Assembly (NCBI GenBank): GCA_900767195.1
Contig: CAAFYG010000117.1
Span: 1-54,525, forward strand
Direction: 5' to 3'
Length of the DNA stretch: 54,525 nt
Origin: Clostridia bacterium
GTDB lineage: Bacteria > Bacillota > Clostridia > Christensenellales > Borkfalkiaceae
In this document: positions 1-9,007 of the stretch, piece after piece
How the letters are laid out: the number at the start of each line of letters is the position of its first letter
Position numbering within the stretch: position 1 is the first letter of the stretch
Made by a program: the position numbers and the translations under genes
Notes under the pieces: model-generated
Seen by the model: only the letters and a program-made list of their open reading frames with translations
What the model was told of the DNA's origin: nothing
Database searches by the model: none

Positions 1-21
1 AGACGTGTGCTCTTCCGATCT
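1..21. other. Illumina adapter remnant (non-genomic)
   Basis: The first 21 bases match the 3' end of the Illumina TruSeq/Nextera-style read adapter (ends in GCTCTTCCGATCT). The reading frame of the following purine gene is intact from base 24 but would meet a TGA formed at the adapter junction (21-23), so the adapter is a library artefact joined to the contig end and not biological sequence. Confidence 0.95.
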
Positions 22-887
22 GAGCCAGGGGAACAGACAGAATGTGTTCGTTCGGGGATTGGGTTGCGCTTTCCGATATTTGCGATGTAACCACGGCTAT
101 CCTGATCGGCCGCGAAGTTTCCGACGGGATTATTGCCCCGGGCTTTGAGCCGGAGGCGCTTGAAATACTTAAACAAAAACGCGGCGGCAAGTATAATATC
201 GTAAAAATCGATCCGGACTATGTGCCGGATCCGATTGAGCGTAAGCAGGTTTTCGGCATAACGTTCGAACAGGGCCGGAACAATTTTGAAATAAATAATG
301 CGCTGCTCGATAACGTTGTCACCGAAAACAAATATCTGCCGGCATCCGCCGCCCGCGATCTGATTATTGCGCTGATCACGCTGAAATATACCCAGTCCAA
401 CTCTGTGTGTTATGCTCTCGGGGGGCAGGCGATCGGCGTGGGCGCGGGGCAGCAATCGAGAATTCATTGCACCAGACTCGCCGGCACCAAGGCGGATACA
501 TGGCTTTTACGGCAGCATGATAAGGTGCTGTCGCTGCCGTTCATACCGGGAATCAAACGACCGGAAAGAGATAATGCGATTGACGGCTACATCAATAAAA
601 ACGAGGAAGACGTATGCGCCGACGGCGTCTGGCAACGTTATTTTACGAAACGCCCCGATCCTTTGACCGATAGGGAGGCGCGGGAATATCTTAATTCGAT
701 GAGCGGCGTTGCGCTCGGATCGGACGCATTTTTTCCGTTCAGCGATAATATCGAGCGCGCGCATTTAAGCGGAGTAAGTTTTATTGCGGAACCGGGCGGC
801 TCGATCAAGGACGACGCGGTGATCGAATGTTGCAATAAATACGGCATGGTTATGGCGTTTACGGGTATGCGTCTTTTCCATCATTGA
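22..887 (+). CDS. AICAR transformylase (PurH C-terminal-type formyltransferase), 5' partial
   Basis: Transfers a formyl group from 10-formyl-THF to AICAR, the next-to-last step of IMP synthesis. The visible 288 or so residues carry the family landmarks KYTQSNSVCYA, GAGQQSRIHCTRLAG, SDAFFPF and the C-terminal RLFHH. The frame is open upstream of the first ATG (base 42), and the residues there (RGTDRMCSFGD) fit the family, so that ATG is internal and the true start lies off the contig. No IMP cyclohydrolase domain is visible. Clostridia often carry this activity as a stand-alone protein of about 390 residues, but fusion to cyclohydrolase cannot be excluded because the N-terminus is missing. It lies 23 bp upstream of purD in a purine operon. 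Confidence 0.93.
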
Positions 888-910
888 TCAAATAAGAGGC
901 GGCTTGTAAT

Positions 911-2182
911 ATGAAAATCATGGTAGTAGGTTCGGGCGGCCGTGAGCACGCCATAATCAAAAAACTTAAACAGAGCGACGGCGTCGATCAAATATATGCA
1001 TTGCCGGGAAACGGCGGTATCTCCGCCGACGCGGTATGCGTGAATATAAGCGCAACGGATATTGAAAATATCGTGCGGTTTGCCAAAGAAACCGGAATCG
1101 ACTACGCCGTTGTCGCCCCGGACGATCCGTTGGTGCTTGGCTGCGCAGACGTGCTTGAAGCGGCGGGCGTTCCTTGTTTCGGTCCGCACGCAAATGCGGC
1201 GATCATCGAAGGCAGCAAGGTTTTTTCAAAAAATCTGATGAAGAAATACAACATTCCCACTGCGGAATACGAGATTTTTACATCTGCCGAAGAAGCTCTC
1301 GGATACATCGCCGGCGCGCGTATGCCTGCCGTGATCAAAGCAGACGGATTAGCTCTCGGCAAGGGCGTGATCATCGCCCGAACGCAAGACGAAGCACGGG
1401 CGGCGATCAACGAGATCATGCTTGATAAAAAATTCGGCAAGAGCGGCGATCGCATTGTAATCGAGGAATTTTTAACGGGCCCCGAGGTGTCTGTTTTATC
1501 CTTTACCGACGGAAAAACCATCATTCCGATGGTATCTTCCATGGATCATAAGCGTGCGCTCGACGGAGATCTCGGACCGAATACCGGCGGAATGGGAACA
1601 ATCGCTCCGAATCCGTACTACACGGAGAAAATCGCCGGGCGCTGCATGAACGAGATCTTTTTGCCTACGATAAACGCCATGAACGCCGAGGGGCGCACTT
1701 TTAAAGGCTGTCTTTACTTTGGCCTGATGCTTACTTCAAGCGGGCCCAAAGTGATCGAATACAACTGCCGTTTCGGCGATCCGGAAACGCAGGTGGTGTT
1801 GCCGCTGCTCGAAAGCGATCTTCTTAAAATTATGATGGCGGTAACAAGCGGCACGTTGGCGGAGTGTGAGGTGCGATTCGGCAATCGGAGCGCCGCGTGC
1901 GTAATTATGGCAAGCAAAGGTTATCCCGGCAAATACGAAAAAGGTTTTGAAATCGACATACCTGCCGATATGGCAGACAGCGTTTATGTGGCGGGCGCAG
2001 AGAAAAAGAACGGAAAACTGTTTACAAGCGGCGGCAGGGTACTCGGCGTTACCGCAACGGCAGATACTCTTAAAGAAGCCGTTGACGCCGCCTATGAAAA
2101 GGTTGGTCGTATCCGGTTTGAAAACGCCTGTTACAGAAAGGATATAGGCGCAAAATCTTTAAAAATCAGCGAGGGCAGATAA
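911..2182 (+). CDS. purD: Phosphoribosylamine-glycine ligase (GAR synthetase)
   Basis: Joins 5-phosphoribosylamine and glycine with ATP to form GAR, the second step of purine synthesis. The 423-residue length is normal. The N-terminus MKIMVVGSGGREHAI is the family signature, followed by an ATP-grasp domain with GPEVSVLSFTDG and GDPETQVVLPLL. An AGAGGCGG Shine-Dalgarno lies just upstream. The stop codon directly abuts the purL ATG (0 bp), indicating translational coupling within the purine operon. Confidence 0.97.
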   Translation: MKIMVVGSGGREHAIIKKLKQSDGVDQIYALPGNGGISADAVCVNISATDIENIVRFAKETGIDYAVVAPDDPLVLGCADVLEAAGVPCFGPHANAAIIEGSKVFSKNLMKKYNIPTAEYEIFTSAEEALGYIAGARMPAVIKADGLALGKGVIIARTQDEARAAINEIMLDKKFGKSGDRIVIEEFLTGPEVSVLSFTDGKTIIPMVSSMDHKRALDGDLGPNTGGMGTIAPNPYYTEKIAGRCMNEIFLPTINAMNAEGRTFKGCLYFGLMLTSSGPKVIEYNCRFGDPETQVVLPLLESDLLKIMMAVTSGTLAECEVRFGNRSAACVIMASKGYPGKYEKGFEIDIPADMADSVYVAGAEKKNGKLFTSGGRVLGVTATADTLKEAVDAAYEKVGRIRFENACYRKDIGAKSLKISEGR

Positions 2183-5100
2183 ATGGTATATCGTGTATTT
2201 GTTGAAAAAAAATCGGAGCTTGCTTATGAGGCAAAGGCGTTACTCGGTGAAGTCAACGCGTTTCTCGGCATAAAGACGCTTGAAAAAGTAAGGATTATCA
2301 ATCGCTACGATGCGGAAGATATTTCTCCCGAGCTTTTCGAGTACGCGAAAAAAACGGTTTTTTCAGAGCCGCAGCTCGATATGGTAAGCGATTCGCTTGG
2401 TTGCGACGCCGACGCCTGCTTTGCCGTTGAGTATCTTCCGGGGCAATTCGATCAACGCGCCGACAGCGCGGCGCAATGTATTCAGATCATCTCCCGGCAG
2501 GCGCGTCCGCTGATCCGCACCGCTAAAGTTTATATGCTTTACGGCAAACTTACCGATGCCGAAATCGCGCGCGTCAGAAAATATGTCATCAATCCCGTCG
2601 AGGCGCACGAGGCGTCGTTTGAAAAACCCGAAACGCTGAAGATCGGCTACGATAAACCCGACGAGGTAAAAACGCTGGAAGGCTTCATCGCGCTCGACAG
2701 AGACGGCCTGGAACGATTTGTTAAAGATTATGCTCTTGCAATGGACGCAGAAGATATAGCGTTTTGTCAGGCTTATTTTCGATCGGAGCGTCGCGATCCT
2801 ACGATCACCGAGATTCGCATGATCGATACGTACTGGTCGGATCATTGCAGACATACCACCTTTTTAACCGTAATCGACGACGCGAAATTCGATGATCCTC
2901 TTCTTCAACAAACTTATGAAGAATATCTTGACGTGCGCAGATCGCTCGGGCGAACCAAGCCGGTATGCCTTATGGATCTTGCCACCGTTGCGGCAAAAGC
3001 GCTGAAAAAGCAGGGCAAGCTCGATAAGCTTGACGAAAGCGAAGAAATTAACGCCTGCACGGTGAAAATCAACGTGGATATCGACGGCGTAAGCGAGCCG
3101 TGGCTGTTGCTGTTTAAAAATGAAACGCACAACCACCCGACGGAAATCGAACCGTTCGGCGGCGCGGCAACCTGTATAGGCGGCGCAATCCGCGATCCGC
3201 TTTCGGGGCGCGCGTACGTATACGGCGCGATGCGCGTGACGGGCGCTGCCGATCCGCTGAAACCGATCGAAGAAACTTTAAAAGGGAAGCTGCCGCAACG
3301 CAAGATCGTTACGACTGCCGCCGCAGGATATTCGTCGTACGGCAACCAGATAGGTCTTGCAACGGGAATCGTCGATGAAATTTATCACCCCGTCTATGCG
3401 GCGAAACGCATGGAAATAGGCGCGGTGATTGCCGCCGCTCCCGAGGAAAATATCAGGCGGGAAGTCCCCGTGCCCGGAGATGTGGTCATCCTGACGGGCG
3501 GATCTACGGGGCGCGACGGCTGCGGCGGCGCAACCGGCTCTTCAAAATCTCATACCGCGCAGTCACTTGATACCTGCGGAGCGGAGGTGCAAAAGGGGAA
3601 TGCGCCCGAGGAGCGCAAGCTGCAACGCCTGTTCAGGAATAAAAATGCCTGCCGTATGATTAAGCGCTGCAACGATTTCGGCGCCGGCGGCGTATCGGTT
3701 GCTATCGGCGAGCTTGCCGAAGGACTTGAGATCGATCTGAACGCCGTGCCTAAAAAATACGAGGGGCTTGACGGCACGGAGCTTGCCATTTCCGAAAGTC
3801 AGGAGCGTATGGCGATCGTCGTTGAAAAGGAAAACGTAAACGCATTTTTAAAACTCGCAAACGATGAAAACCTGCAGGCATGCCCGGTGGCGGTTGTTAC
3901 AGCCGAGCCGAGGCTTGTTATGAAGTGGAACGGCAAAAAAATAGTAGATATCAGCCGGGATTTTCTTAATTCAAACGGTGCGGAGAAACACATAACCGTT
4001 GCGCCCGTTGCGCCGCAGAGCTACGAAAAAACCGTCTCCGGCAATTTTACGGAAAATATGGAAGCGCTTGCGGGAGATCTGAATATTTGCTCAAAGCGCG
4101 GCCTGAGCGAACGTTTCGATTCAACGATAGGCGCAGGAACGATTCTTATGCCTTTCGGCGGAAAATATCAGCTCACTCCCGTTCAGGCAATGGTACAAAA
4201 GATTTCCGTCGAAAAAAAGCACACCGATACCTGTTCGCTGATGTCCTTCGGATATAATCCGTTTATCGCCGAGAAAAGTCCGTATCACGGGGCGTACTTA
4301 GCCGTTGTGGAGTCGGTTTCCAAGCTGATTGCCGCCGGCGCGAAATTCGAGGATGTATATCTCACTTTCCAGGAGTATTTCGAACGCCCCGGGAAAGATT
4401 CGGCGCGTTGGGGGCAGCCTTTCGCCGCTTTGCTCGGCGCATTTAAAGCGCAAATGCAATTAGGTATTGCGGCTATCGGCGGTAAAGACTCGATGAGCGG
4501 CACATTCGAAAATCTTGATGTTCCGCCTACTCTTGTTTCGTTTGCCGTTACCACCGAAAAGGCGGAAAACATCATCTCGAACGAGTTTAAGGCGGCCGGC
4601 GACAAGGTGGTGCTGCTCCGCCCCGAAACGGATGAAAACGGGTTGCCCGTTACGGAATCTCTTATCGGAATTTTCGATACGGTAACAAATCTGATACGCT
4701 CCAAAAAAGCGCGCGCCGTGTATACGCCGGGAATGGGCGGCGTTGCGGAGGCGGTAATGAAAATGGCGTTCGGCAACGGCTTGGGGTTTGCTTTTCACCG
4801 TTCGGTTGCCGCGGAAACGATTTTCGGGTACGCTTACGGCTGTTTTGTGGCGGAGCTTTCCGGCAGCGCCGAGACGGCAGGCGAACTTCTCGGCGAAGTA
4901 ACCGCGGATGCCGGGATAAGCTATCGCGGCGAAAAAGTTTCTCTTGAAAAATTGCTTGCAATATACGAGGACAAACTTGAAAGCGTGTATTCCTGCAATA
5001 TTAAAAACGGCGGAAAGCCTGCCGGAAATTTTTCATACGTTGCGGAAAAGCGCGTGACTCCCGCCGTAAAGGTTGCGCGGCCAAAGGTACTGATTCCTGC

Positions 5101-5875
5101 GTTTCCAGGAACGAATTGCGAATATGACAGCGCAAAGGCCGTGCGCGACGCAGGCGCAGATCCGGAAATCATCGTTATCAATAATCTTACCGCCGACGGC
5201 ATCAGCCGCAGCGCGGAGCGTTTCTCAAAAGAGCTGAAAACCGCTCAGATGATATTCATTCCCGGCGGATTTTCGGGCGGCGACGAGCCTGACGGCAGCG
5301 GTAAGTTTATCACCGCCTTTTTCCGCAATGCCGCGATTAAAGAGGGCGTTACGGAACTGCTTGAAAAGCGCGACGGGCTTATGTGCGGAATTTGCAACGG
5401 GTTTCAGGCGCTTATTAAGCTCGGACTCGTACCTTACGGCAAAATCATCGACACGGACGAAAATTGTCCTACGCTTACGTTCAACACGATTGCGCGTCAT
5501 CAGTCGCGTATTGTCCGCACCCGGATCGTATCGAATAAATCGCCGTGGTTAAGTCTTACGAATGTCGGCGATATTTATCATGTTCCGATTTCGCACGGCG
5601 AAGGCCGTTTTCTTGCAAGCGAAGAGCTTATAGCGCAGCTCGCAAAGAACGGACAGATCGCAACGCAGTATGTCGATCTTGACGGAAACGCTTCCGTCGA
5701 CATTCATTTTAATCCCAACGATTCAATGTGCGCGATTGAGGGAATCACCTCTCCCGACGGGCGCGTATTCGGCAAGATGGGGCATAGCGAGCGCGTCGGC
5801 AGCTATCTTTACAAAAACGTTCCGGGCAATTATGATATACAAATGTTTGCGGCGGCTGTGAAATATTTCAGATAA
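2183..5875 (+). CDS. purL: Phosphoribosylformylglycinamidine synthase, single chain
   Basis: Converts FGAR, glutamine and ATP to FGAM. At 1230 residues it is the large single-chain form, with synthetase halves (linker motif TYWSDHCRHTTF; FKNETHNHPTEIEPFGGA) fused to a C-terminal glutamine amidotransferase. The amidotransferase starts near VLIPAFPGTNCEYD and has its nucleophile in GICNGFQ (Cys1071) with HGEGRF downstream. Many Firmicutes such as Bacillus use separate PurS/PurL/PurQ; the fused form is common in Clostridia and proteobacteria. Last gene of the operon; the next gene is convergent 117 bp away, with no clear terminator seen between. Confidence 0.97.
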   Translation: MVYRVFVEKKSELAYEAKALLGEVNAFLGIKTLEKVRIINRYDAEDISPELFEYAKKTVFSEPQLDMVSDSLGCDADACFAVEYLPGQFDQRADSAAQCIQIISRQARPLIRTAKVYMLYGKLTDAEIARVRKYVINPVEAHEASFEKPETLKIGYDKPDEVKTLEGFIALDRDGLERFVKDYALAMDAEDIAFCQAYFRSERRDPTITEIRMIDTYWSDHCRHTTFLTVIDDAKFDDPLLQQTYEEYLDVRRSLGRTKPVCLMDLATVAAKALKKQGKLDKLDESEEINACTVKINVDIDGVSEPWLLLFKNETHNHPTEIEPFGGAATCIGGAIRDPLSGRAYVYGAMRVTGAADPLKPIEETLKGKLPQRKIVTTAAAGYSSYGNQIGLATGIVDEIYHPVYAAKRMEIGAVIAAAPEENIRREVPVPGDVVILTGGSTGRDGCGGATGSSKSHTAQSLDTCGAEVQKGNAPEERKLQRLFRNKNACRMIKRCNDFGAGGVSVAIGELAEGLEIDLNAVPKKYEGLDGTELAISESQERMAIVVEKENVNAFLKLANDENLQACPVAVVTAEPRLVMKWNGKKIVDISRDFLNSNGAEKHITVAPVAPQSYEKTVSGNFTENMEALAGDLNICSKRGLSERFDSTIGAGTILMPFGGKYQLTPVQAMVQKISVEKKHTDTCSLMSFGYNPFIAEKSPYHGAYLAVVESVSKLIAAGAKFEDVYLTFQEYFERPGKDSARWGQPFAALLGAFKAQMQLGIAAIGGKDSMSGTFENLDVPPTLVSFAVTTEKAENIISNEFKAAGDKVVLLRPETDENGLPVTESLIGIFDTVTNLIRSKKARAVYTPGMGGVAEAVMKMAFGNGLGFAFHRSVAAETIFGYAYGCFVAELSGSAETAGELLGEVTADAGISYRGEKVSLEKLLAIYEDKLESVYSCNIKNGGKPAGNFSYVAEKRVTPAVKVARPKVLIPAFPGTNCEYDSAKAVRDAGADPEIIVINNLTADGISRSAERFSKELKTAQMIFIPGGFSGGDEPDGSGKFITAFFRNAAIKEGVTELLEKRDGLMCGICNGFQALIKLGLVPYGKIIDTDENCPTLTFNTIARHQSRIVRTRIVSNKSPWLSLTNVGDIYHVPISHGEGRFLASEELIAQLAKNGQIATQYVDLDGNASVDIHFNPNDSMCAIEGITSPDGRVFGKMGHSERVGSYLYKNVPGNYDIQMFAAAVKYFR

Positions 5876-5992
5876 CCCGGGCAATTTATAGAAGATAGGT
5901 AAACGATGAAAACAACGGAAGAGACGGAAACATACTCGGCGGCGGCAACGGCGGAATCGCGGCGGAATCGGTTTTCGACTCTTTCCTTCTGC

Positions 5993-6802
5993 TTACATGT
6001 TCGTTTTTCGATAGGCGAGCGGGGTAAGGCGAAAGCGATTTTTGAATTGTTTGATAAAATGCGCGGGGGTGGCATAGCTCAATTCTTCGGCGATCTGCGC
6101 CACGGTGAGATCGCTGTATATGAGGTATTCCGCCGCTTTTTCCAGCCTGAGGCGATTGATATACGCCGCAGGCGCTTCGCCGTATGCCGCTTCGAAAGTT
6201 TTTCTGAAATATTCGGGCGAAATATAGCAAAGCCCCGCTAAAAACGACACCTGCGGCTTTTCTTTATAATGCAGGCGGATATATTCCGCGCCCGCGCCGA
6301 TCACGGGCGGCACTTCAAACGCGGAAAATTCCTTTTCCAGCAGCGCGAAAATTTCATAAACAATCGCTTTCGATTCGGTGGGAAACGCCGTGGTTTCCGC
6401 GCTCAGTGCAAGCAGTTTTTCGAATTTACGCCGCACTTTCTCGCCGTTCGGCGAAAAAATCAGTATGTTTTCCGAAAGTTTCGTCGCTTCGCCGCCGCAA
6501 TCGGTTAAGTGCAGATTAATCTGATAGGTGAAAGCGTTTTCTTCGGCGTGCAGACACCGCACCGTGTACTTGCTGCCCGTGGGAACGTACACCACGTCGC
6601 CGGGGCGCGTGCGAAGTATTTTTTTATCTTTCGTTACGTATTCCGTGGCGCAATCTTTCACGTACAGCAGCAGATCCTGCTTTTTCGGCAGAGAAAGGCA
6701 CGAAAACGCCGCGTTTTTTTCCGCCTGCGGCATTTCGATAAAACTTAAAAATTGCAAATGATAGTCTTCTTTGCATAATTCGGATAACGATTTTATTTTC
6801 AT
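5993..6802 (-). CDS. AraC-family transcriptional regulator
   Basis: A 269-residue protein with an N-terminal cupin-like sensor half (a DVVYVPTGSKYTVR-type strand region) and a C-terminal AraC double helix-turn-helix (CYISPEYFRKTFEAAYGEAP, then VAQIAEELSYATPAHFIKQFKNRF). The start at 6802 was chosen because AAGGCGG precedes it and a perfect promoter lies upstream; longer in-frame starts would run through that promoter. It is divergent from the glycosidase-like gene at 6966, which it very likely regulates in response to a sugar. The effector is unknown. Confidence 0.9.
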   Translation of the reverse strand: MKIKSLSELCKEDYHLQFLSFIEMPQAEKNAAFSCLSLPKKQDLLLYVKDCATEYVTKDKKILRTRPGDVVYVPTGSKYTVRCLHAEENAFTYQINLHLTDCGGEATKLSENILIFSPNGEKVRRKFEKLLALSAETTAFPTESKAIVYEIFALLEKEFSAFEVPPVIGAGAEYIRLHYKEKPQVSFLAGLCYISPEYFRKTFEAAYGEAPAAYINRLRLEKAAEYLIYSDLTVAQIAEELSYATPAHFIKQFKNRFRLTPLAYRKTNM

Positions 6803-6823
6803 TTCTGCACCGCCTTGAAACAC

Positions 6824-6852
6824 ATTATATCGGGTTTGAATAATTTTGTCAA
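6824..6852 (-). promoter_or_regulatory. Sigma-A-type promoter of the first AraC regulator
   Basis: On the minus strand TTGACA (6852-6847) is followed by 17 bp and TATAAT (6829-6824). This leaves a short leader to the ATG at 6802. Confidence 0.8.
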
Positions 6853-6862
6853 GCGGATAGTT

Positions 6863-6897
6863 TTGAAAAACGATATTTTTCATTTGAAAAAGATATT
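6863..6897 (+). promoter_or_regulatory. Putative AraC-type operator: two direct repeats 21 bp apart
   Basis: TTGAAAAACGATATT (6863-6877) and TTGAAAAAGATATT (6884-6897) are direct repeats with start-to-start spacing of 21 bp, that is two helical turns. The second copy abuts the -35 element of the glycosidase-like gene. Tandem half-sites at this spacing next to the -35 are the classical arrangement for AraC-type activators. Assignment to the regulator at 5993-6802 is an inference from position. Confidence 0.6.
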
Positions 6898-6924
6898 GAA
6901 AGCAGACCGAAAAAGTGATATAAT
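6896..6924 (+). promoter_or_regulatory. Promoter of the glycosidase-like gene
   Basis: TTGAAA (6896-6901), 17 bp, TATAAT (6919-6924), followed by the ATG at 6966. It is divergent from the AraC promoter at 6824-6852. Confidence 0.75.
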
Positions 6925-6965
6925 TAAAGGCGTAGAATAATAGATCGTAAAAGGAAACCGCGAAC

Positions 6966-8963
6966 ATGAAAAACGAACTTTTCGAAATCGATTTCGATCC
7001 CATGCAGGGCATTTTAACTTCGCTGATTTTGCAAAACGACCCCGCGCGTGCGAATTTTATCAAAGCGGGCAAAGGACTTTTCGAGCCGCACGGCGTACCC
7101 TGGTATCTGCGCGAAAACGATAAATTTTATAAAACCTCCGATCCGTACCGCCTGGAAAAGTTTGAAGAAAACGGCAATTCCGCCTTGGCGGAATTTGTGC
7201 GGCTCGGCGTAAAAATCAGCGAAAATTTTGTTTTGGAAAGCGATTTTTTGCGCGTTTCGATCACGATTAAAAACGAGAACGCGCATCCGGTGTATTTTAA
7301 AAAAGAAGACTGTGCTTTTTATGTGCCGTTCGCCGATTCTTACGATAATTCCGAGGTGAGCCAAAGGCTTCGCTGCCACACGCACATAGCGGCATTCGGC
7401 GAGAATTCTTACGTGTGTGCGGAGCGCATGGGCGATTCGGAATACAACCTCGGCGCGGTGCTTGCGCGCGGTTCGGCGTATTCGTATTCGCAGGAAGATT
7501 GCCGCGAAAGCAACGATCGCGGGTATTTCGCGCTCAACGTATCGCCTTTTCATCTTTCGGGCGGCGAAGAATCCGCTCTTGAATTTGTGGTTTTTCCGCA
7601 TCGCGGCGGCGAAGATTTTTTCGCACAGGCGCAGAAATTCACGCCGTATATCCGCACGGAAGCGGCGGAAGGGTACGTGGTTTTCAAAGGCGAAAGCCGC
7701 GAATTTCGCTTGATTGCGCCGCAGAAAATCAATAAAGCGCAGGTGAAAATCGGCGCGAAAACGTTGCCGTGCGAAGTGAAAAACAACGTGCTTACAACGC
7801 ATATTTCAGGAGAAAAATACGGCGAAATCCGCGTGACGTACAACGTGAACGGGCGCGGCGGCGAAGCGTATTTTTACGTAAGTTTGCGCCTTGAAATGTT
7901 GCAGGAAAAGCGCGCGAAGTTTATCGTGAAAAATCAGCAATGCCTTGAAAAAAATTCGCCGCTATACGGGGCGTATCTTATCTACGACAACGAAGAACAC
8001 AGGCAGTATTTCAGTTTCGACTGGACGGATCACAACGCCTGCCGCGAGCGCATGGTGATGCCGTTGTTTCTTGCGAAATACGCGCGCAGAACGGGCGATA
8101 AAGCGGTGAAAAAAAGTCTTGATCTGTTCACGGAATTTCTGCTTCGCGAGTGCGTGGACGAAGACAGCGGCAGATCGTTCAATAATATCGGCAAAGACGC
8201 TTCGACTACGCGGCTTTACAACGCGCCGTGGGTGATTATGTACTTCACCGAGCTGTATTTATTAAACGGCGAAAAGCGGTGGATAAACCTTGCGATTAAA
8301 ATGTTGATTGCTTACTATAAAACCGGCGGAACGCACTTCTACCCCAACGGAATCCGATTTTACGAGATTGCGAAAGCGGTGCAAAAAAGCGGCGAAACGC
8401 AGGCATATAGCGAAATTCTTGCGCTTTTTGACGAGCATATCGCGTATATCGTGAAAACAGGCACGAATTATCCGCCACACGAAGTGAATTTCGAGCAGAC
8501 GATCGTAACGCCCGCCGCCTGTCTGCTACTCGATAAGTATCTGCTTACGCGCGAAGAGAAATACCTGCGCGAGGCGGAAAAGCATTTGCGGCTTTTGAAA
8601 AAATTTCACGGCGATCAGCCCGATTACCGTATGAACAAAGCGCCGATCCGCTACTGGGATAACTACTGGTTCGGCAAAACGCGTTCGAGCGTGTACGGCG
8701 ATACGTTTCCGCACGCCGCCGCGGCGCACAGCGCGCACTGTTTTTACGTGTACGGCGTAGTTACGGGGCAAAAAAAGTGGATCGATTACGGCAGACAATG
8801 CTTCGAAAGCGTGTATTGCTGCTTCAAGCCGAACGGCGCGGCGAGCAGCGCGTATGTGTATCCCGAGCGCGTGAACGGCGAAAAGGGCGCGTTTTACGAT
8901 GCGTTCGCCAACGAGCAGGACGGGCTTTTGTATCTTGCCTATAAATTGACGGAAGAGCTTTAA
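6966..8963 (+). CDS. Putative six-hairpin (alpha/alpha)6 glycosidase-like protein
   Basis: A 665-residue protein without signal peptide or membrane segment, so probably cytosolic. The first 320 or so residues look like beta-sandwich domains. The rest is rich in amphipathic helices with repeated Trp/Tyr/His-rich stretches (FNNIGKDASTTRLYNAPWV, PIRYWDNYWFGKTRSSVYGD, FPHAAAAHSAHCFYVYG), which resembles six-hairpin glycosidases and polysaccharide-processing enzymes. I cannot assign a CAZy family or catalytic residues from sequence alone. Its promoter and AraC-like operator suggest sugar-induced expression, and the neighbouring oxidoreductases and GH36 enzyme suggest use of a plant or host glycan fragment taken up by the cell. 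Confidence 0.6.
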   Translation: MKNELFEIDFDPMQGILTSLILQNDPARANFIKAGKGLFEPHGVPWYLRENDKFYKTSDPYRLEKFEENGNSALAEFVRLGVKISENFVLESDFLRVSITIKNENAHPVYFKKEDCAFYVPFADSYDNSEVSQRLRCHTHIAAFGENSYVCAERMGDSEYNLGAVLARGSAYSYSQEDCRESNDRGYFALNVSPFHLSGGEESALEFVVFPHRGGEDFFAQAQKFTPYIRTEAAEGYVVFKGESREFRLIAPQKINKAQVKIGAKTLPCEVKNNVLTTHISGEKYGEIRVTYNVNGRGGEAYFYVSLRLEMLQEKRAKFIVKNQQCLEKNSPLYGAYLIYDNEEHRQYFSFDWTDHNACRERMVMPLFLAKYARRTGDKAVKKSLDLFTEFLLRECVDEDSGRSFNNIGKDASTTRLYNAPWVIMYFTELYLLNGEKRWINLAIKMLIAYYKTGGTHFYPNGIRFYEIAKAVQKSGETQAYSEILALFDEHIAYIVKTGTNYPPHEVNFEQTIVTPAACLLLDKYLLTREEKYLREAEKHLRLLKKFHGDQPDYRMNKAPIRYWDNYWFGKTRSSVYGDTFPHAAAAHSAHCFYVYGVVTGQKKWIDYGRQCFESVYCCFKPNGAASSAYVYPERVNGEKGAFYDAFANEQDGLLYLAYKLTEEL

Positions 8964-9007
8964 AATTTATATAAATATCCCGGCGCGCGGCGGAATCGGC
9001 TTGCGGC

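Noticed and set aside
42..44. ATG 42 as the start of the AICAR transformylase
   Set aside because: The conserved family sequence continues upstream to the adapter junction, so the gene is truncated and not started here.
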